Origin: Bradyrhizobium sp. CCBAU 53340
GTDB lineage: Bacteria > Pseudomonadota > Alphaproteobacteria > Rhizobiales > Xanthobacteraceae
Length of the DNA stretch: 64,000 nt
Assembly: GCF_015291645.1 (NCBI RefSeq)
Contig: NZ_CP030055.1
Coordinates: 6,820,001-6,884,000 of the forward strand
Reading direction: 5' to 3'
The position numbers were made by a program, and so were the translations under genes. How positions within the stretch are numbered: position 1 is the first letter of the stretch; the number at the start of each line of letters is the position of its first letter. Below, in pieces: positions 7,494-16,828 of the stretch. The notes under the pieces are model-generated. The model worked only from the letters and a program-made list of their open reading frames with translations, did no database searches and was not told where the DNA came from.

Positions 7494-9542
7494 CTACGCC
7501 GCGTGCTGATGCGCGGCGATGATCTGGTCGGCGGCGCGGCCCGTGACTTCGGCCATGTGGTCGAACTGACGGGTGAAGCTGCCGGCGCCGGCCGTGGCCG
7601 AACGCAGCTCGACGATCAGTTCGCCGATCTCGGCCTCGGGCATCATGGCGCGGACGCAGTCCCAGCCGCTCCAGCCGTCGCGGGTGTCGAAGCCGAGGAT
7701 CTGGCCGCGCCGCGCCGACAGGATCGCGTTGATCTTGGCGGTGGCATCGGTCGGACAGACGATCTCGACCATGTGGATCGGCTCCAGCAGCACCGACTGG
7801 CATTGCGGCAGGCCCTCGTTCAGCCCGACCCGCGCCGCCGTGCGGAAGGCGAGGTCGGAGGAATCGACGCTGTGATAGGAGCCGTCGGTGAGCGTCACCT
7901 CCAAATCGGTCACGGGAAAGCCGAGCGGACCGCGCGCGAGCCCATCGACGACCCCCTCTTCCACCGCGCCGATGTAGTTGCGCGGCACAGCGCCGCCGAC
8001 CACCTTCTCGGCGAACCTGAAACCCTCGCCACGCGGCAGCGGCCTGATGTCGAGCACGACATCGCCGAACTGGCCGTGTCCGCCGGACTGCTTCTTGTGG
8101 CGGCCGCGCTGAACGATCGGCTTGCGGATGGTCTCCTGGTAGCCGATCGCGGGCGGATGCGAGGCGATCTTGACGCCGAAACGGTCACGCAGCCGTTCGC
8201 TGGCGACGCGCAGATGCATCTCGCCCTGCCCCCACAGCACGGTGTCGTGGGTCTGGGCGTTCTGCACGATGACGAGCGAGGGATCCTCCTCGTGCAGCCG
8301 CATCAACGCCTGGCCGAGCTTGACATCGTCCTTGCGGTCGGTGGCCGCAACCGACATGGCGAGCACAGGCGACGTCGGCTCTGGTGCAGCGAGCGCGGCA
8401 GGCGCGGTCTTGCCGCTCGAGACGGTGTCGCCGGTCTTGACCGCGTCGAGCTTGGCGAGCGCAACGGTGTCGCCGGCTTCGGCCGCAGCACGCTTGCTGT
8501 CGTAGGCGCCGTTGACGGCGAGGATGCCGGAGATGCGGCCCGTTCCGCCGGAGGAGGATTGCAGCGTGGCGCCGTCGTCGAGATGGCCGGCGAGCAGCCG
8601 CGTCAGCGACAGCTTTCCGCCGTGCTGCGAGTGCAGCGTCTTGAAGACGAAGCCGAGCGCGTCCTTGCTCTCGGGCGCGCCGAGACGTTTTGCGGTCTCG
8701 GCAATGCCGGGCGCCTCGTGGCGCAACGCCTTCATCAGGCGCAGCACGCCGTTCTCGCGCGCAGCAGCGCCGAGCAGCACCGGGCAGATCAGGCCTTCGC
8801 GCAATTCGCGGGCGAGGTCGTCGAACACGGCATCGCGGGGCGGCTGGATGTCCTCGAGCAATTGCTCCATCAGCGCATCGTCATGATCGGCGAGCTTCTC
8901 CAGCATCGAGAAGCGCGCCTCCTTCTCGCGATCGAGATCGCCGCCTTCGAGCGCGATCACTTCGGAGGCCTTGTGCTCGCGATAGACGAACGCACGTTCC
9001 AGCGCGAGATCGACGAAGCCCTCGATCAGCTCGCCCTTCCAGATCGGGATCTGGCGCAGCACCAGCGGCACGCGCGAGGCGGGCTGGAGCATCGCGAGCG
9101 TCTCGCGGATGCGCTTGTTGGCGCGGTCGATCTTGTTGAGGAACAGGAAACGCGGGATCTTCAGCTCCTCCAGCTCGCGGAGGATGATCTGAAGCTGCGG
9201 CAGCTTCTTCTCGTCGGCCTCGCAGACCACGATGGCGGCATCGACCGCCGGGAGCGCGGCGCGCATGTCGTGGGCAAACTCGACGGAACCGGGACAATCC
9301 AGGAAGGTGTAGCTGTCGCCCATGAAACTCGTGGTGGCGGCAGTCAGCCCGACGGTCATCTTGTGATGACGAGCCTCGGGCAAGGCGTCGCCGACGGAAG
9401 TTCCGGCATCGACGCTGCCGGCGCGCGGGATTGCGCCCGTTCGCGCCAGGATTGCTTCGAGAAGTGTGGTTTTACCTGATTGGAAAGGGCCCACCAGCGC
9501 AATGCACCGTGGACCTCGGGGACTTCTGACGTCTTGTCCCAT
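7494..9542 (-). CDS. Elongation factor G-like GTPase (second, divergent EF-G)
   Basis: A 682-residue translational GTPase. The G domain has G1 GPFQSGKT (residues 18-25), a divergent G3 DCPG (82-85) and G4 NKID (136-139). Later parts match EF-G domains II to V: GFVFKTLHSQHGGKLSLTRL, the domain III stretch LGQALMRLHEEDPS, GQGEMHLRVASERL, and GLARGPLGFPVTDLEVTL. It lacks the usual EF-G effector loop and is not in a str operon, so it is not the main fusA but the EF-G-like paralogue common in alphaproteobacteria and actinobacteria, whose role is poorly known. The start at 9542 is chosen because AGGAGG lies 7 bases upstream; the frame extends to 9623 without such a site. Confidence 0.88.
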   Translation of the reverse strand: MGQDVRSPRGPRCIALVGPFQSGKTTLLEAILARTGAIPRAGSVDAGTSVGDALPEARHHKMTVGLTAATTSFMGDSYTFLDCPGSVEFAHDMRAALPAVDAAIVVCEADEKKLPQLQIILRELEELKIPRFLFLNKIDRANKRIRETLAMLQPASRVPLVLRQIPIWKGELIEGFVDLALERAFVYREHKASEVIALEGGDLDREKEARFSMLEKLADHDDALMEQLLEDIQPPRDAVFDDLARELREGLICPVLLGAAARENGVLRLMKALRHEAPGIAETAKRLGAPESKDALGFVFKTLHSQHGGKLSLTRLLAGHLDDGATLQSSSGGTGRISGILAVNGAYDSKRAAAEAGDTVALAKLDAVKTGDTVSSGKTAPAALAAPEPTSPVLAMSVAATDRKDDVKLGQALMRLHEEDPSLVIVQNAQTHDTVLWGQGEMHLRVASERLRDRFGVKIASHPPAIGYQETIRKPIVQRGRHKKQSGGHGQFGDVVLDIRPLPRGEGFRFAEKVVGGAVPRNYIGAVEEGVVDGLARGPLGFPVTDLEVTLTDGSYHSVDSSDLAFRTAARVGLNEGLPQCQSVLLEPIHMVEIVCPTDATAKINAILSARRGQILGFDTRDGWSGWDCVRAMMPEAEIGELIVELRSATAGAGSFTRQFDHMAEVTGRAADQIIAAHQHAA

Positions 9543-9697
9543 TCGCCGCCTCCTTGATGTGGAGCTCGGCCCATGATTGGGTCGGCAAACGCAGATGCTC
9601 TGCCCGTCCCCGAGATTTGGCAAGCGTCAAACGTCGCTGCGGTGCGTCGTCAGTTAGATCAAGTCTTATAGTGCCGGCACGGCTATCGCCGCTTGTT

Positions 9698-9723
9698 CCA
9701 CCTCTCCCCGACGGGGAGAGGTG
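9698..9723. repeat. Perfect palindrome CACCTCTCCCCG / CGGGGAGAGGTG
   Basis: Two complementary 12-base arms around AC, between the DUF992 gene and the EF-G-like gene. It belongs to the CTCTCCCCG family seen elsewhere in the window. It could act as a transcription barrier between the two minus-strand genes. Confidence 0.7.
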
Positions 9724-9748
9724 GAGAGAGAGCCTCGCTCGCGATATC

Positions 9749-10228
9749 TTAACGGCCCGGACGCAGTTCCAGGCTTTCGAGACCGGCGGCGACATTGAGC
9801 CCGACCTGGCCCTGCACGCTGAGCGGCTGGAGCGCGATCGAATTGTTGGAGCCACCGACCAGCACATTGCCGCCGAGGCCGACGCCGACCGAAGCGCTGC
9901 CTTGCGCGCCCGCGTAATTGCCAGAGAGATCGCCGGGACCGAGCCGGTCGACCGGCGCGAACACGCCCCAGGCGAGCGTGGTTTCCTGGGTGATGCCGAT
10001 GTCGAGGCCGACCTTGCGAATGGTCGCGACGTAGCGGTCTTCAGGCAAGCCGTCGGCGCGCAGCACACAGCCGAGATTGGTCACCGATCCCACGATGAAG
10101 CCGACGCTGGCGCCGCCGCGGCATTCGAGCACGCCGACCCGAACCATCCGCTGCTGCGCGCTGCCGCTCACGACGGAGGCAACGAGACTCGCGACAGTGA
10201 GCCCGGCGAAGATGAACGAGCGGCGCAT
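9749..10228 (-). CDS. DUF992 domain protein, periplasmic
   Basis: A 159-residue protein with a signal peptide (cleavage after SGSAQ, about residue 25). The mature part RVGVLECRGGASVGFIVGS, LGCVLRADG, and ETTLAWGVFAP matches the alphaproteobacterial DUF992 family. Two cysteines in the mature domain (in LECRGG and NLGCVL) may form a disulphide. Gly-rich GVGLGGNVLVGGSN near the C-terminus is typical for the family. It stands alone between repeat-filled gaps. Function unknown. Confidence 0.88.
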   Translation of the reverse strand: MRRSFIFAGLTVASLVASVVSGSAQQRMVRVGVLECRGGASVGFIVGSVTNLGCVLRADGLPEDRYVATIRKVGLDIGITQETTLAWGVFAPVDRLGPGDLSGNYAGAQGSASVGVGLGGNVLVGGSNNSIALQPLSVQGQVGLNVAAGLESLELRPGR

Positions 10229-10354
10229 GAAATATCTCCGGCTATGAGTGTGATGCGAGCAGAGAAAAGCGCCCCACCCGTGTTGCGCGATGGTCTATGC
10301 CACAAGAGTTTTGGAGTTGCCAGATCGCGCGCATCTAAAACCAGTTTCGCGGAG

Positions 10355-10515
10355 AGAGCCCCTCACCCCACCCTCTCCCCGTAAGAACGGGGCGAGGGAG
10401 TGGCCGAGCGGCGCGTCCCTCACAATGCGGACGAACGACGGAGCGCTCCCTAAACCTCTCCCCGCCCTTGTGCGGGGAGAGGTCGGATCGCGCAGCGATC
10501 CGGGTGAGGGGCATG
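10355..10515. repeat. Composite CTCTCCCCG repeat region
   Basis: Two adjoining hairpins: CCCTCTCCCCG / CGGGGCGAGGG around 10371-10402, and CCTCTCCCCGC / GCGGGGAGAGG around 10456-10482, bounded by CCCCTCACCC and GGGTGAGGGG in inverted orientation. Same family as 22871-23010. The 390 bases between DUF992 and aspartate aminotransferase hold only this repeat and a terminator. Confidence 0.75.
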
Positions 10516-10571
10516 GCAAGACGCCGACCCGATCAAAGCACCATTCGACTCCACCTGGTCGAAGCACAAAC

Positions 10572-10597
10572 AAAAAGGCCCGCCGAAGCGGGCCTTT
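10572..10597 (-). terminator. Rho-independent terminator of the aspartate aminotransferase gene
   Basis: GGCCCGC / GCGGGCC stem with a 4-base loop, flanked by A5 on one side and T4 on the other. Read on the minus strand it is followed by TTTTTG, 22 bases after the aminotransferase stop. The flanking A/T runs would let it work in both directions. Confidence 0.85.
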
Positions 10598-10618
10598 TCA
10601 ATTCGCACTGTCTTCGGC

Positions 10619-12067
<1,449 letters not shown>

Positions 12068-12153
12068 CGTCATGGCCGGGCTTGTCCCGGCCATCCACGC
12101 CTCGCCGCGCGGCACGAAGAACATGGATGCCCGGGACAAGCCCGGGCATGACG
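12068..12153. repeat. Inverted repeat, CGTCATGGCCGGGCTTGTCC type
   Basis: Arms 12068-12099 and 12125-12153 are inverted relatives (CATGGCCGGGCTTGTCCCGG / CCGGGACAAGCCCGGGCATG). Another copy is at 57338-57422 and a degraded one at 47947-48029. The remaining bases to 12399 hold no gene that I can support. Confidence 0.85.
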
Positions 12154-12399
12154 AACCCGCCGCTTCGCACACGATCGCGCGACGCGATGCGTCGCGCGTG
12201 CTGACGCAAGCGTGATCTGATTTGCAGCGCCTCGCGAACAAGATCTTCCCTGGCGTTGCAGTGCGGTAGGGTTTTCGAGTTTTTCTATGGTGCGGCCCTT
12301 GCGGCGGATTCGCATCGGCATCATTGTTTAGCCGCGGTCCGGGGCAACATGCACCGCACCTTTCCGTCCATTGCCCGTCCTTGGAATCGAACTCCCAGA

Positions 12400-13050
12400 A
12401 TGTACAAGCTCTATTCGATGCAACGCTCGGGCAACAGCTACAAGGTCCGCCTTGCGCTGGCGCTGTTGAACCTGCCTTACGAAGCGATCGAGGTGGACAT
12501 TCTGCGCGGCGAGAGCCGCACGCCTGATTTCCTGACCAAGAACCCGTCGGGCCAAGTGCCGCTACTCGAGGTCGGCGACAATCGCTTCCTTGCCGAGTCC
12601 AACGCCATCCTCTGGTATGTCGCCGTCGGCACGCCGCTCGCGCCGGAGAACCGGATCGATCGCGCCGAGGCGCTGCAATGGATGTTCTTCGAGCAGCACG
12701 CGCTCGAGCCGAATATCGGCGCCGCCTATTTCTGGCTGTCGCTGGTCAAGGGCGGCCGCGACCTGCAGACCCATGCGCTGGAGGACTGGATGGAGCGCGG
12801 CTATGGCGCGCTCCAGGTGATGGAGAACCATCTCAAGACCAGCGCCTATTTCGCCGCCCGCCAGCTCACGGTCGCCGACATCGCGCTGTACGGTTACACC
12901 CACCTCGCCGATCGCTGCGACTTCGACCTCCAGCCCTTCCCGGCAATCCGGGACTGGCTGAAGCGCGTCGAGGCGGCGCCCGGCTTCGTGTCGATGGATT
13001 GGCGGCCGGCCGACATCGACGACCCCGCCAGCATCGCGGCCGGGGCCTGA
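12400..13050 (+). CDS. Glutathione S-transferase family protein
   Basis: A 216-residue protein with an N-terminal thioredoxin-like domain (MYKLYSMQRSGNSYKVRLAL, then NPSGQVPLLEVGD with the cis-Pro, and ESNAILWYV with the Glu-Ser pair that binds the glutathione gamma-glutamyl part) and a C-terminal helical domain with LTVADIALYGYTHL. A Ser in SGNSYK is the likely thiolate-stabilising residue. The start at 12400 fits the usual GST N-terminus; longer frames up to 12256 are non-conserved. Substrate unknown; detoxification or glutathione-linked reduction is likely. Confidence 0.9.
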   Translation: MYKLYSMQRSGNSYKVRLALALLNLPYEAIEVDILRGESRTPDFLTKNPSGQVPLLEVGDNRFLAESNAILWYVAVGTPLAPENRIDRAEALQWMFFEQHALEPNIGAAYFWLSLVKGGRDLQTHALEDWMERGYGALQVMENHLKTSAYFAARQLTVADIALYGYTHLADRCDFDLQPFPAIRDWLKRVEAAPGFVSMDWRPADIDDPASIAAGA

Positions 13051-13205
13051 AATCCGGTGCAGCGTTAAGAAATAGCGGGTATAGCGTTAACCTTTGCCGC
13101 AATCCTGCCGCTTTCGCCGCGTTCGCCGCCGCAATATTGCCAGTTGAAATTGTGAAGTTGTTCGGCGTCGCGGGTGATTCGCCCGCACGTTGAAGGATTT
13201 AGACC

Positions 13206-13382
13206 ATGATTCGGGCGTCCGGCACGGTCGGCTTTCAGGGCCGCTCCGCCATTGCCGCCTCTTCCCGGTTGACCCATGCGGTGGCGGCCTCGCTTGCCGT
13301 CGCAGCACTGTCGTTGTGTCTGATCGTCACCCTCACGGTGCTGTCGACCAGGGCGACCATGGCGATGGGCCTGCCGGTCTGA
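13206..13382 (+). CDS. Small membrane protein, 58 residues
   Basis: Encodes 58 residues: a polar N-terminus with Arg/Ser, then one hydrophobic helix (about residues 25-48, AVAASLAVAALSLCLIVTLTV) and a short tail. AAGGA lies about 9 bases before the ATG. It is followed 73 bp later by another single-helix small protein, so the two may share a transcript. Codon use fits the genome. Function unknown; the gene is too short for length-based gene finders. Confidence 0.6.
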   Translation: MIRASGTVGFQGRSAIAASSRLTHAVAASLAVAALSLCLIVTLTVLSTRATMAMGLPV

Positions 13383-13455
13383 TCCCCGTTTCATCCTGGA
13401 CCAGCCTTCACGGCGCCGCGGGACCCGCGCCTGATGGCATCGCGACAGGACACCG

Positions 13456-13614
13456 ATGAAATCGCCTGTGGTAGTTGTGGCAATCACCCTGACTGCGGCC
13501 ATCCTGGTCGCGGCATCGCTGTTGATTTTCGTCGGCACCCGCAAGGATCCGAGGACGTCGACACAGAATGCACCCACGCTGCAACAGCGCGTGATGCGTA
13601 CGCATTTGGTCTAA
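13456..13614 (+). CDS. Small membrane protein, 52 residues
   Basis: Starts MKSPVVVVAITLTAAILVAA, a single N-terminal transmembrane helix or uncleaved signal anchor, followed by a basic polar tail (TRKDPRTSTQ, ending RTHLV). The ribosome site is CAGGA, 6 bases before the ATG. Lies between another small membrane protein and a PAS-domain membrane protein, all on the plus strand. Function unknown. Confidence 0.6.
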   Translation: MKSPVVVVAITLTAAILVAASLLIFVGTRKDPRTSTQNAPTLQQRVMRTHLV

Positions 13615-13743
13615 AATCATCCGAAAGCTTTGAGCGCGCAGGCAAGCTCCGCTTAAGCGCGCCGCACGAAACCGCATTGCGCTCGCGCAACCAAGGGTCA
13701 GTCTGGCGGCCTTATCTCGTTCAGGAAGGAACGAGCGAAGCCC

Positions 13744-14550
13744 ATGCGGTTCGGATGGCGTGCCATGTCCGGTCCCGTGCTGACGGCAGCGATCGCGCTG
13801 CTGGCGATTCTGCTCGACCGTGCCGTTCCTCTTCCCTCGCCTGCGCCGTTGTTCGTCTGCGTCGTTGCCCTTGCCGGCGCGCTGTCGGGCTTCGCCTCCG
13901 CCATGACCAGCGCGGCGCTTGCCGTGGCAGGCGCGGCGCTGTTCTGCCTCGGCCACCGTGCCATGCCCTTTCAAGCCGCCGCCGATCTGATCGGACTCCT
14001 CGCGGTGACAGCCTTCGGCACCGCAGGCATCACCGGCCTGATGCGCGAGCGACTGCTCGATGCCTTCGCCGCCGAGCGGCACACCCACGCCACGGCCGCG
14101 CGGCTATCCGCGGCGCTCGACCAGGTCGACATCGGCATCGTGCTGCTCGATGCCGAGACCCGCGCCGAATTCATCAACCGCGCATTCCGCGACTATTTCG
14201 CGCTGCCCGACGACAAGGCCGACGAGAAGCCGCCCTTCATCGCGCTGATGTATCACGGCCGCGATACCGGCGCGTTCGAGCTGCCGGAGGAGGAGCTCGG
14301 CGTCTTCATCGCGCAGCGCATGGAGATGGTGCGGACCGGCGACGCCACGCCGATCAACATCGCCTTGCGCAATGGCGAGGTGCTGCGCTTCGTCTGCACC
14401 GCGCTGCCCGACGGCGGGCGCATGCTGAGCTACACGCCGGTGACGGACCTCGTCCGCCACACCGACGCCCCGGCACGCGCCGACCATTATCGCTCGCTGC
14501 GCGATCCCGCGGCGCGGAAGCTGATCCGCTACTTGCGCGTTGCGGAGTGA
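13744..14550 (+). CDS. Membrane protein with PAS-like sensor domain
   Basis: A 268-residue protein. Residues 10-100 hold about four hydrophobic segments (VLTAAIALLAILL, LFVCVVALAGALSGF, LAVAGAALFCL, and the IGLLAVTAFGTAG stretch), then a short coiled linker (LDAFAAERHTHA), then a PAS fold: ALDQVDIGIVLLDAETRAEFINRAF and the late RMLSYTPVTD strand. There is no histidine kinase, GGDEF or other output domain, so it would have to signal through a partner, or it is a truncated relative of rhizobial PAS kinases. Start at 13744 follows AGGAAGGA at a somewhat long distance; a start at 13765 is possible. Confidence 0.75.
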   Translation: MRFGWRAMSGPVLTAAIALLAILLDRAVPLPSPAPLFVCVVALAGALSGFASAMTSAALAVAGAALFCLGHRAMPFQAAADLIGLLAVTAFGTAGITGLMRERLLDAFAAERHTHATAARLSAALDQVDIGIVLLDAETRAEFINRAFRDYFALPDDKADEKPPFIALMYHGRDTGAFELPEEELGVFIAQRMEMVRTGDATPINIALRNGEVLRFVCTALPDGGRMLSYTPVTDLVRHTDAPARADHYRSLRDPAARKLIRYLRVAE

Positions 14551-14590
14551 TGCGCGACAGCGCGATTGATCAGAGCGCCCATCGTCACGT

Positions 14591-15082
14591 ATGAAGGACG
14601 CCTCATCGATCCCGTGGATGTCCCAGATGTCGCTCACCATTCGTTCCGTCACCCGGCAGGACTACGATCAATGGCTGCCGCTGTGGGACGGCTACAATGC
14701 CTTCTACGGCCGCTCCGGTCCGACCGCGCTCGCGCCCGAGATCACACACATGACCTGGCAGCGCTTCTTCGATGCCTATGAGCCGGTGCATGGATTGGTC
14801 GCCGAGAGCGACGGCAAACTGCTCGGGCTGACGCACTATCTGTTCCATCGCAGCACCACGGCGATCGAGCCGTCCTGCTATTTGCAGGACCTGTTCACGA
14901 ACGAAGCCGCACGCGGCAAGGGCGTCGGCTCGGCGCTGATCCATGGCGTCTACGAGCGCGCCAGGCAGGCAGGCGCGCCCAGGGTCTACTGGCAGACCCA
15001 CGAGACCAACACCACCGCGCAGAGCCTGTACGACAAGGTCGCGGAACGCTCCGGCTTCATCGTCTACCGGAAGATCTTCTGA
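14591..15082 (+). CDS. GNAT family N-acetyltransferase
   Basis: Transfers an acetyl group from acetyl-CoA to an amine. The core begins at LTIRSVTRQDYDQWLPLW; motif A is LQDLFTNEAARGKGVGSALI with the pyrophosphate-binding RGKGVGS; a C-terminal ETNTTAQSLYDKVAE matches motif B with the usual Asn and Tyr. Three starts are possible: 14591 (163 residues), 14618 and 14627; none has a clear ribosome site, and the conserved region would fit the shorter forms equally well. Substrate unknown. Confidence 0.85.
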   Translation: MKDASSIPWMSQMSLTIRSVTRQDYDQWLPLWDGYNAFYGRSGPTALAPEITHMTWQRFFDAYEPVHGLVAESDGKLLGLTHYLFHRSTTAIEPSCYLQDLFTNEAARGKGVGSALIHGVYERARQAGAPRVYWQTHETNTTAQSLYDKVAERSGFIVYRKIF

Positions 15083-15103
15083 TTTTTTGGGGGGGCCTCT
15101 TTT

Positions 15104-15150
15104 GAGCATGATCTTTTCGGAAAACCGCTTCGCACTTTTCCGGATCATGC
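15104..15150. repeat. Palindrome GCATGATC...GATCATGC
   Basis: GAGCATGATCTTTTCGGAAA (from 15104) is complementary to TTTTCCGGATCATGC (to 15150), a common Bradyrhizobium dispersed palindrome. A G7 run lies just upstream. It may act as an mRNA 3' structure for the acetyltransferase gene. Confidence 0.8.
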
Positions 15151-15294
15151 GGCCCTGTGGATAACTCCTGATGTCACCGGCGCGTTACATGACGGGGTTA
15201 GGCTGCAGTTGCGTCTGATCAGGCCCCCCGTCACCGATCAAGCGCCCCAAGCGGTCCCCGTCAGTCGCCGCGTCTACGGGGGCCGCATTTTTTT
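15151..15294 (+). ncRNA. Candidate small RNA ending in a strong terminator
   Basis: The 313 bases between the acetyltransferase and aldo/keto reductase genes contain no plausible ORF, yet end in a strong plus-strand Rho-independent terminator (15251-15294) that stands 170-210 bases past the preceding stop, beyond the 15104-15150 palindrome. Within the stretch, TGATGTCACCGG / CCCCGTCACCGAT and CTGATCAGG give further pairing. A terminator this far from any gene suggests an independent short transcript, but I cannot match it to a named family and see no clear promoter. Confidence 0.35.
15251..15294 (+). terminator. Rho-independent terminator
   Basis: The arms GCGGTCCCCGT (15251-15261) and ACGGGGGCCGC (15276-15286) pair over 11 positions with one G-U, followed by A and T7. 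Strong and oriented with the plus strand. Confidence 0.85.
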
Positions 15295-15395
15295 GTCTCG
15301 CTCCCTGTCGGCATGGCAGCAACGCAAGCGGCCGCTTGCCGGTGCCGTGCGCCGCGGTCACAATGGGTGCCTGCTTTGTTCTGACAGGATCTCCC

Positions 15396-16337
15396 ATGGA
15401 AATTCGTAATCTCGGCGGCTCCGGCCTGCGCGTGTCCGCGGTCGGGCTCGGCTGCAACAATTTCGGCCAGCGCACCGATCTGGAAACCTCGCGCAAGGTG
15501 ATCCACCGCGCGATCGATCTCGGCATCACGCTGTTCGACACCGCCGACATCTATGCCGGCATGGGCGGTTCGGAGACGGTGCTGGGCACCGTGCTCGGCG
15601 ATCGCCGCAAGGACATCGTGCTCGCCACCAAATATTCCAAGCCGATGGCGGCCGACGGCACCAAGCAGGGCGCCTCGCGCCGCTACATCATGAACGCGGT
15701 CGAGGCCAGCCTGACGCGGCTCAAGACCGATTACATCGATCTCTACCAGCAGCATGATTACGATCCGCTGACGCCGCTGGACGAGACGCTGCGCGCGCTC
15801 GACGATCTCGTCCGCCAGGGCAAGGTCCGCTACATCGGCCATTCCAACTTTCCGGCCTGGCGCATTGCCGAGGCCGAGTTCACCGCGCGCGCGATGAATG
15901 TCAGCCGCTTCGTCTCGGCGCAGGACGAGTACAGCCTCCTCGTTCGCGACATCGAGAAGGACCTGCTGCCCGCAGCCCAGGAATACAAGCTCGGCCTGTT
16001 GCCGTTCTTCCCGCTGGCGAGCGGCCTGCTCACCGGCAAGTACCAGCGCGGCGCAGCCGCCCCCGCCGACACGCGCTTCGGCAAGGCGCCGGCATTGCGC
16101 GACCGCTATGTCACGCCGCGCAACGAGGACATCGTCGAGAAGCTCCAGGCCTTTGCGAAAGCCCGCGGCCATTCGATGCTGGAGCTCGCCTTCTCCTGGC
16201 TCGCCGGGCGGCCGCAGGTCTCGAGCGTGATTGCCGGCGCCACCCGCGTCGAGCAGGTCGAGCAGAACGTCAAGGCGATCGCCTGGCAGCTCACGGCCGA
16301 GGATCTCGCCGAGATCGACAGGATTACCAAGGCGTGA
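15396..16337 (+). CDS. Aldo/keto reductase
   Basis: A 313-residue NADPH-dependent (beta/alpha)8-barrel oxidoreductase of the bacterial AKR11/12-like type. The catalytic tetrad is visible: Asp48 and Tyr53 in FDTADIYAG, Lys79 in ATKY, and His120 in LYQQHDYD. The C-terminal cofactor-binding stretch is SSVIAGATRVEQVEQNV. The start at 15396 has AGGA 7 bases upstream and fits the conserved MEIRNLGGSGLRVS; the frame upstream to 15336 is not conserved. The physiological substrate (sugar, aldehyde or ketone) cannot be told from the sequence. Confidence 0.93.
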   Translation: MEIRNLGGSGLRVSAVGLGCNNFGQRTDLETSRKVIHRAIDLGITLFDTADIYAGMGGSETVLGTVLGDRRKDIVLATKYSKPMAADGTKQGASRRYIMNAVEASLTRLKTDYIDLYQQHDYDPLTPLDETLRALDDLVRQGKVRYIGHSNFPAWRIAEAEFTARAMNVSRFVSAQDEYSLLVRDIEKDLLPAAQEYKLGLLPFFPLASGLLTGKYQRGAAAPADTRFGKAPALRDRYVTPRNEDIVEKLQAFAKARGHSMLELAFSWLAGRPQVSSVIAGATRVEQVEQNVKAIAWQLTAEDLAEIDRITKA

Positions 16338-16356
16338 GGGTTTGGTGCGCGGCGCG

Positions 16357-16680
16357 CTATTTGGCGCCGCGTCCGACCGTCTGCATCACCTCAAAGCCTT
16401 CGAACTGGGGATGGCCGAGGTAGAGCGGCTTGTTGTCGCCGGCCCGGGCATGCGCCGCGCGAAACGCCTCCGACTTGGTCCAGGCATCGAACGCCGCGTG
16501 ATTGGCCCACACCGTGTGCGAGGCATACAGCGTGTGGTCCTCGAGCTCTGGGCCGCGCAGCAGATGGAATTCGACGAAGCCCGGCACCTTGTCCAGATGC
16601 GTGTCGCGCGAGAGCCAGACCTGCTCGAAGGCGGCTTCCGATCCCTTGGCGACGCGGAAGCGGTTCATGGCGATGTACAT
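16357..16680 (-). CDS. IsdG/HmuQ-type haem-degrading monooxygenase (antibiotic biosynthesis monooxygenase fold)
   Basis: A 107-residue ABM-fold protein. It resembles the IsdG haem oxygenases: Asn6 in AMNRF, Trp67 in AFDAWTKSEAF, and His77 in RAAHAR stand at almost the same positions as the Asn/Trp/His catalytic triad of IsdG (7/67/77). Bradyrhizobium has two such enzymes, HmuQ and HmuD, which open haem to biliverdin for iron recovery; this gene is likely one of them or a close relative. It is not beside a haem-uptake locus, and no obvious iron-control element was seen upstream. The next gene on the opposite strand is an aldo/keto reductase, converging 19 bp away. Confidence 0.8.
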   Translation of the reverse strand: MYIAMNRFRVAKGSEAAFEQVWLSRDTHLDKVPGFVEFHLLRGPELEDHTLYASHTVWANHAAFDAWTKSEAFRAAHARAGDNKPLYLGHPQFEGFEVMQTVGRGAK

Positions 16681-16711
16681 GCGGGTGGTCTCCTGATGTC
16701 AGAAGATAGTT

Positions 16712-16815
16712 CGTCATTCCGGGATGCGCCGCAAGGCGCAGGCCCGGAATCCATTTTGCGACAACGCCCGGCGATGAATGGATTCCGGGCTCTCGCTACG
16801 CGCGCCCCGGAATGA
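16712..16815. repeat. Inverted repeat, GTCATTCCGGG / CCCGGAATGAC type
   Basis: Outer arms CGTCATTCCGGG and CCCCGGAATGAC pair; inner CCCGGAATCCATTTTG and GAATGGATTCCGGG pair as well. It fills the gap between the monooxygenase start and the end of the DUF1501 gene. Confidence 0.85.
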
Positions 16816-16828
16816 CAGTGCTTGTAGA

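Noticed and set aside
7233..9479. 748-residue plus-strand frame opposite the EF-G-like gene
   Set aside because: Antisense shadow; the real domains are on the minus strand.
15156..15164. TGTGGATAA, a perfect DnaA-box match
   Set aside because: A single box without clusters, AT-rich unwinding region or replication genes; expected by chance in 64 kb.
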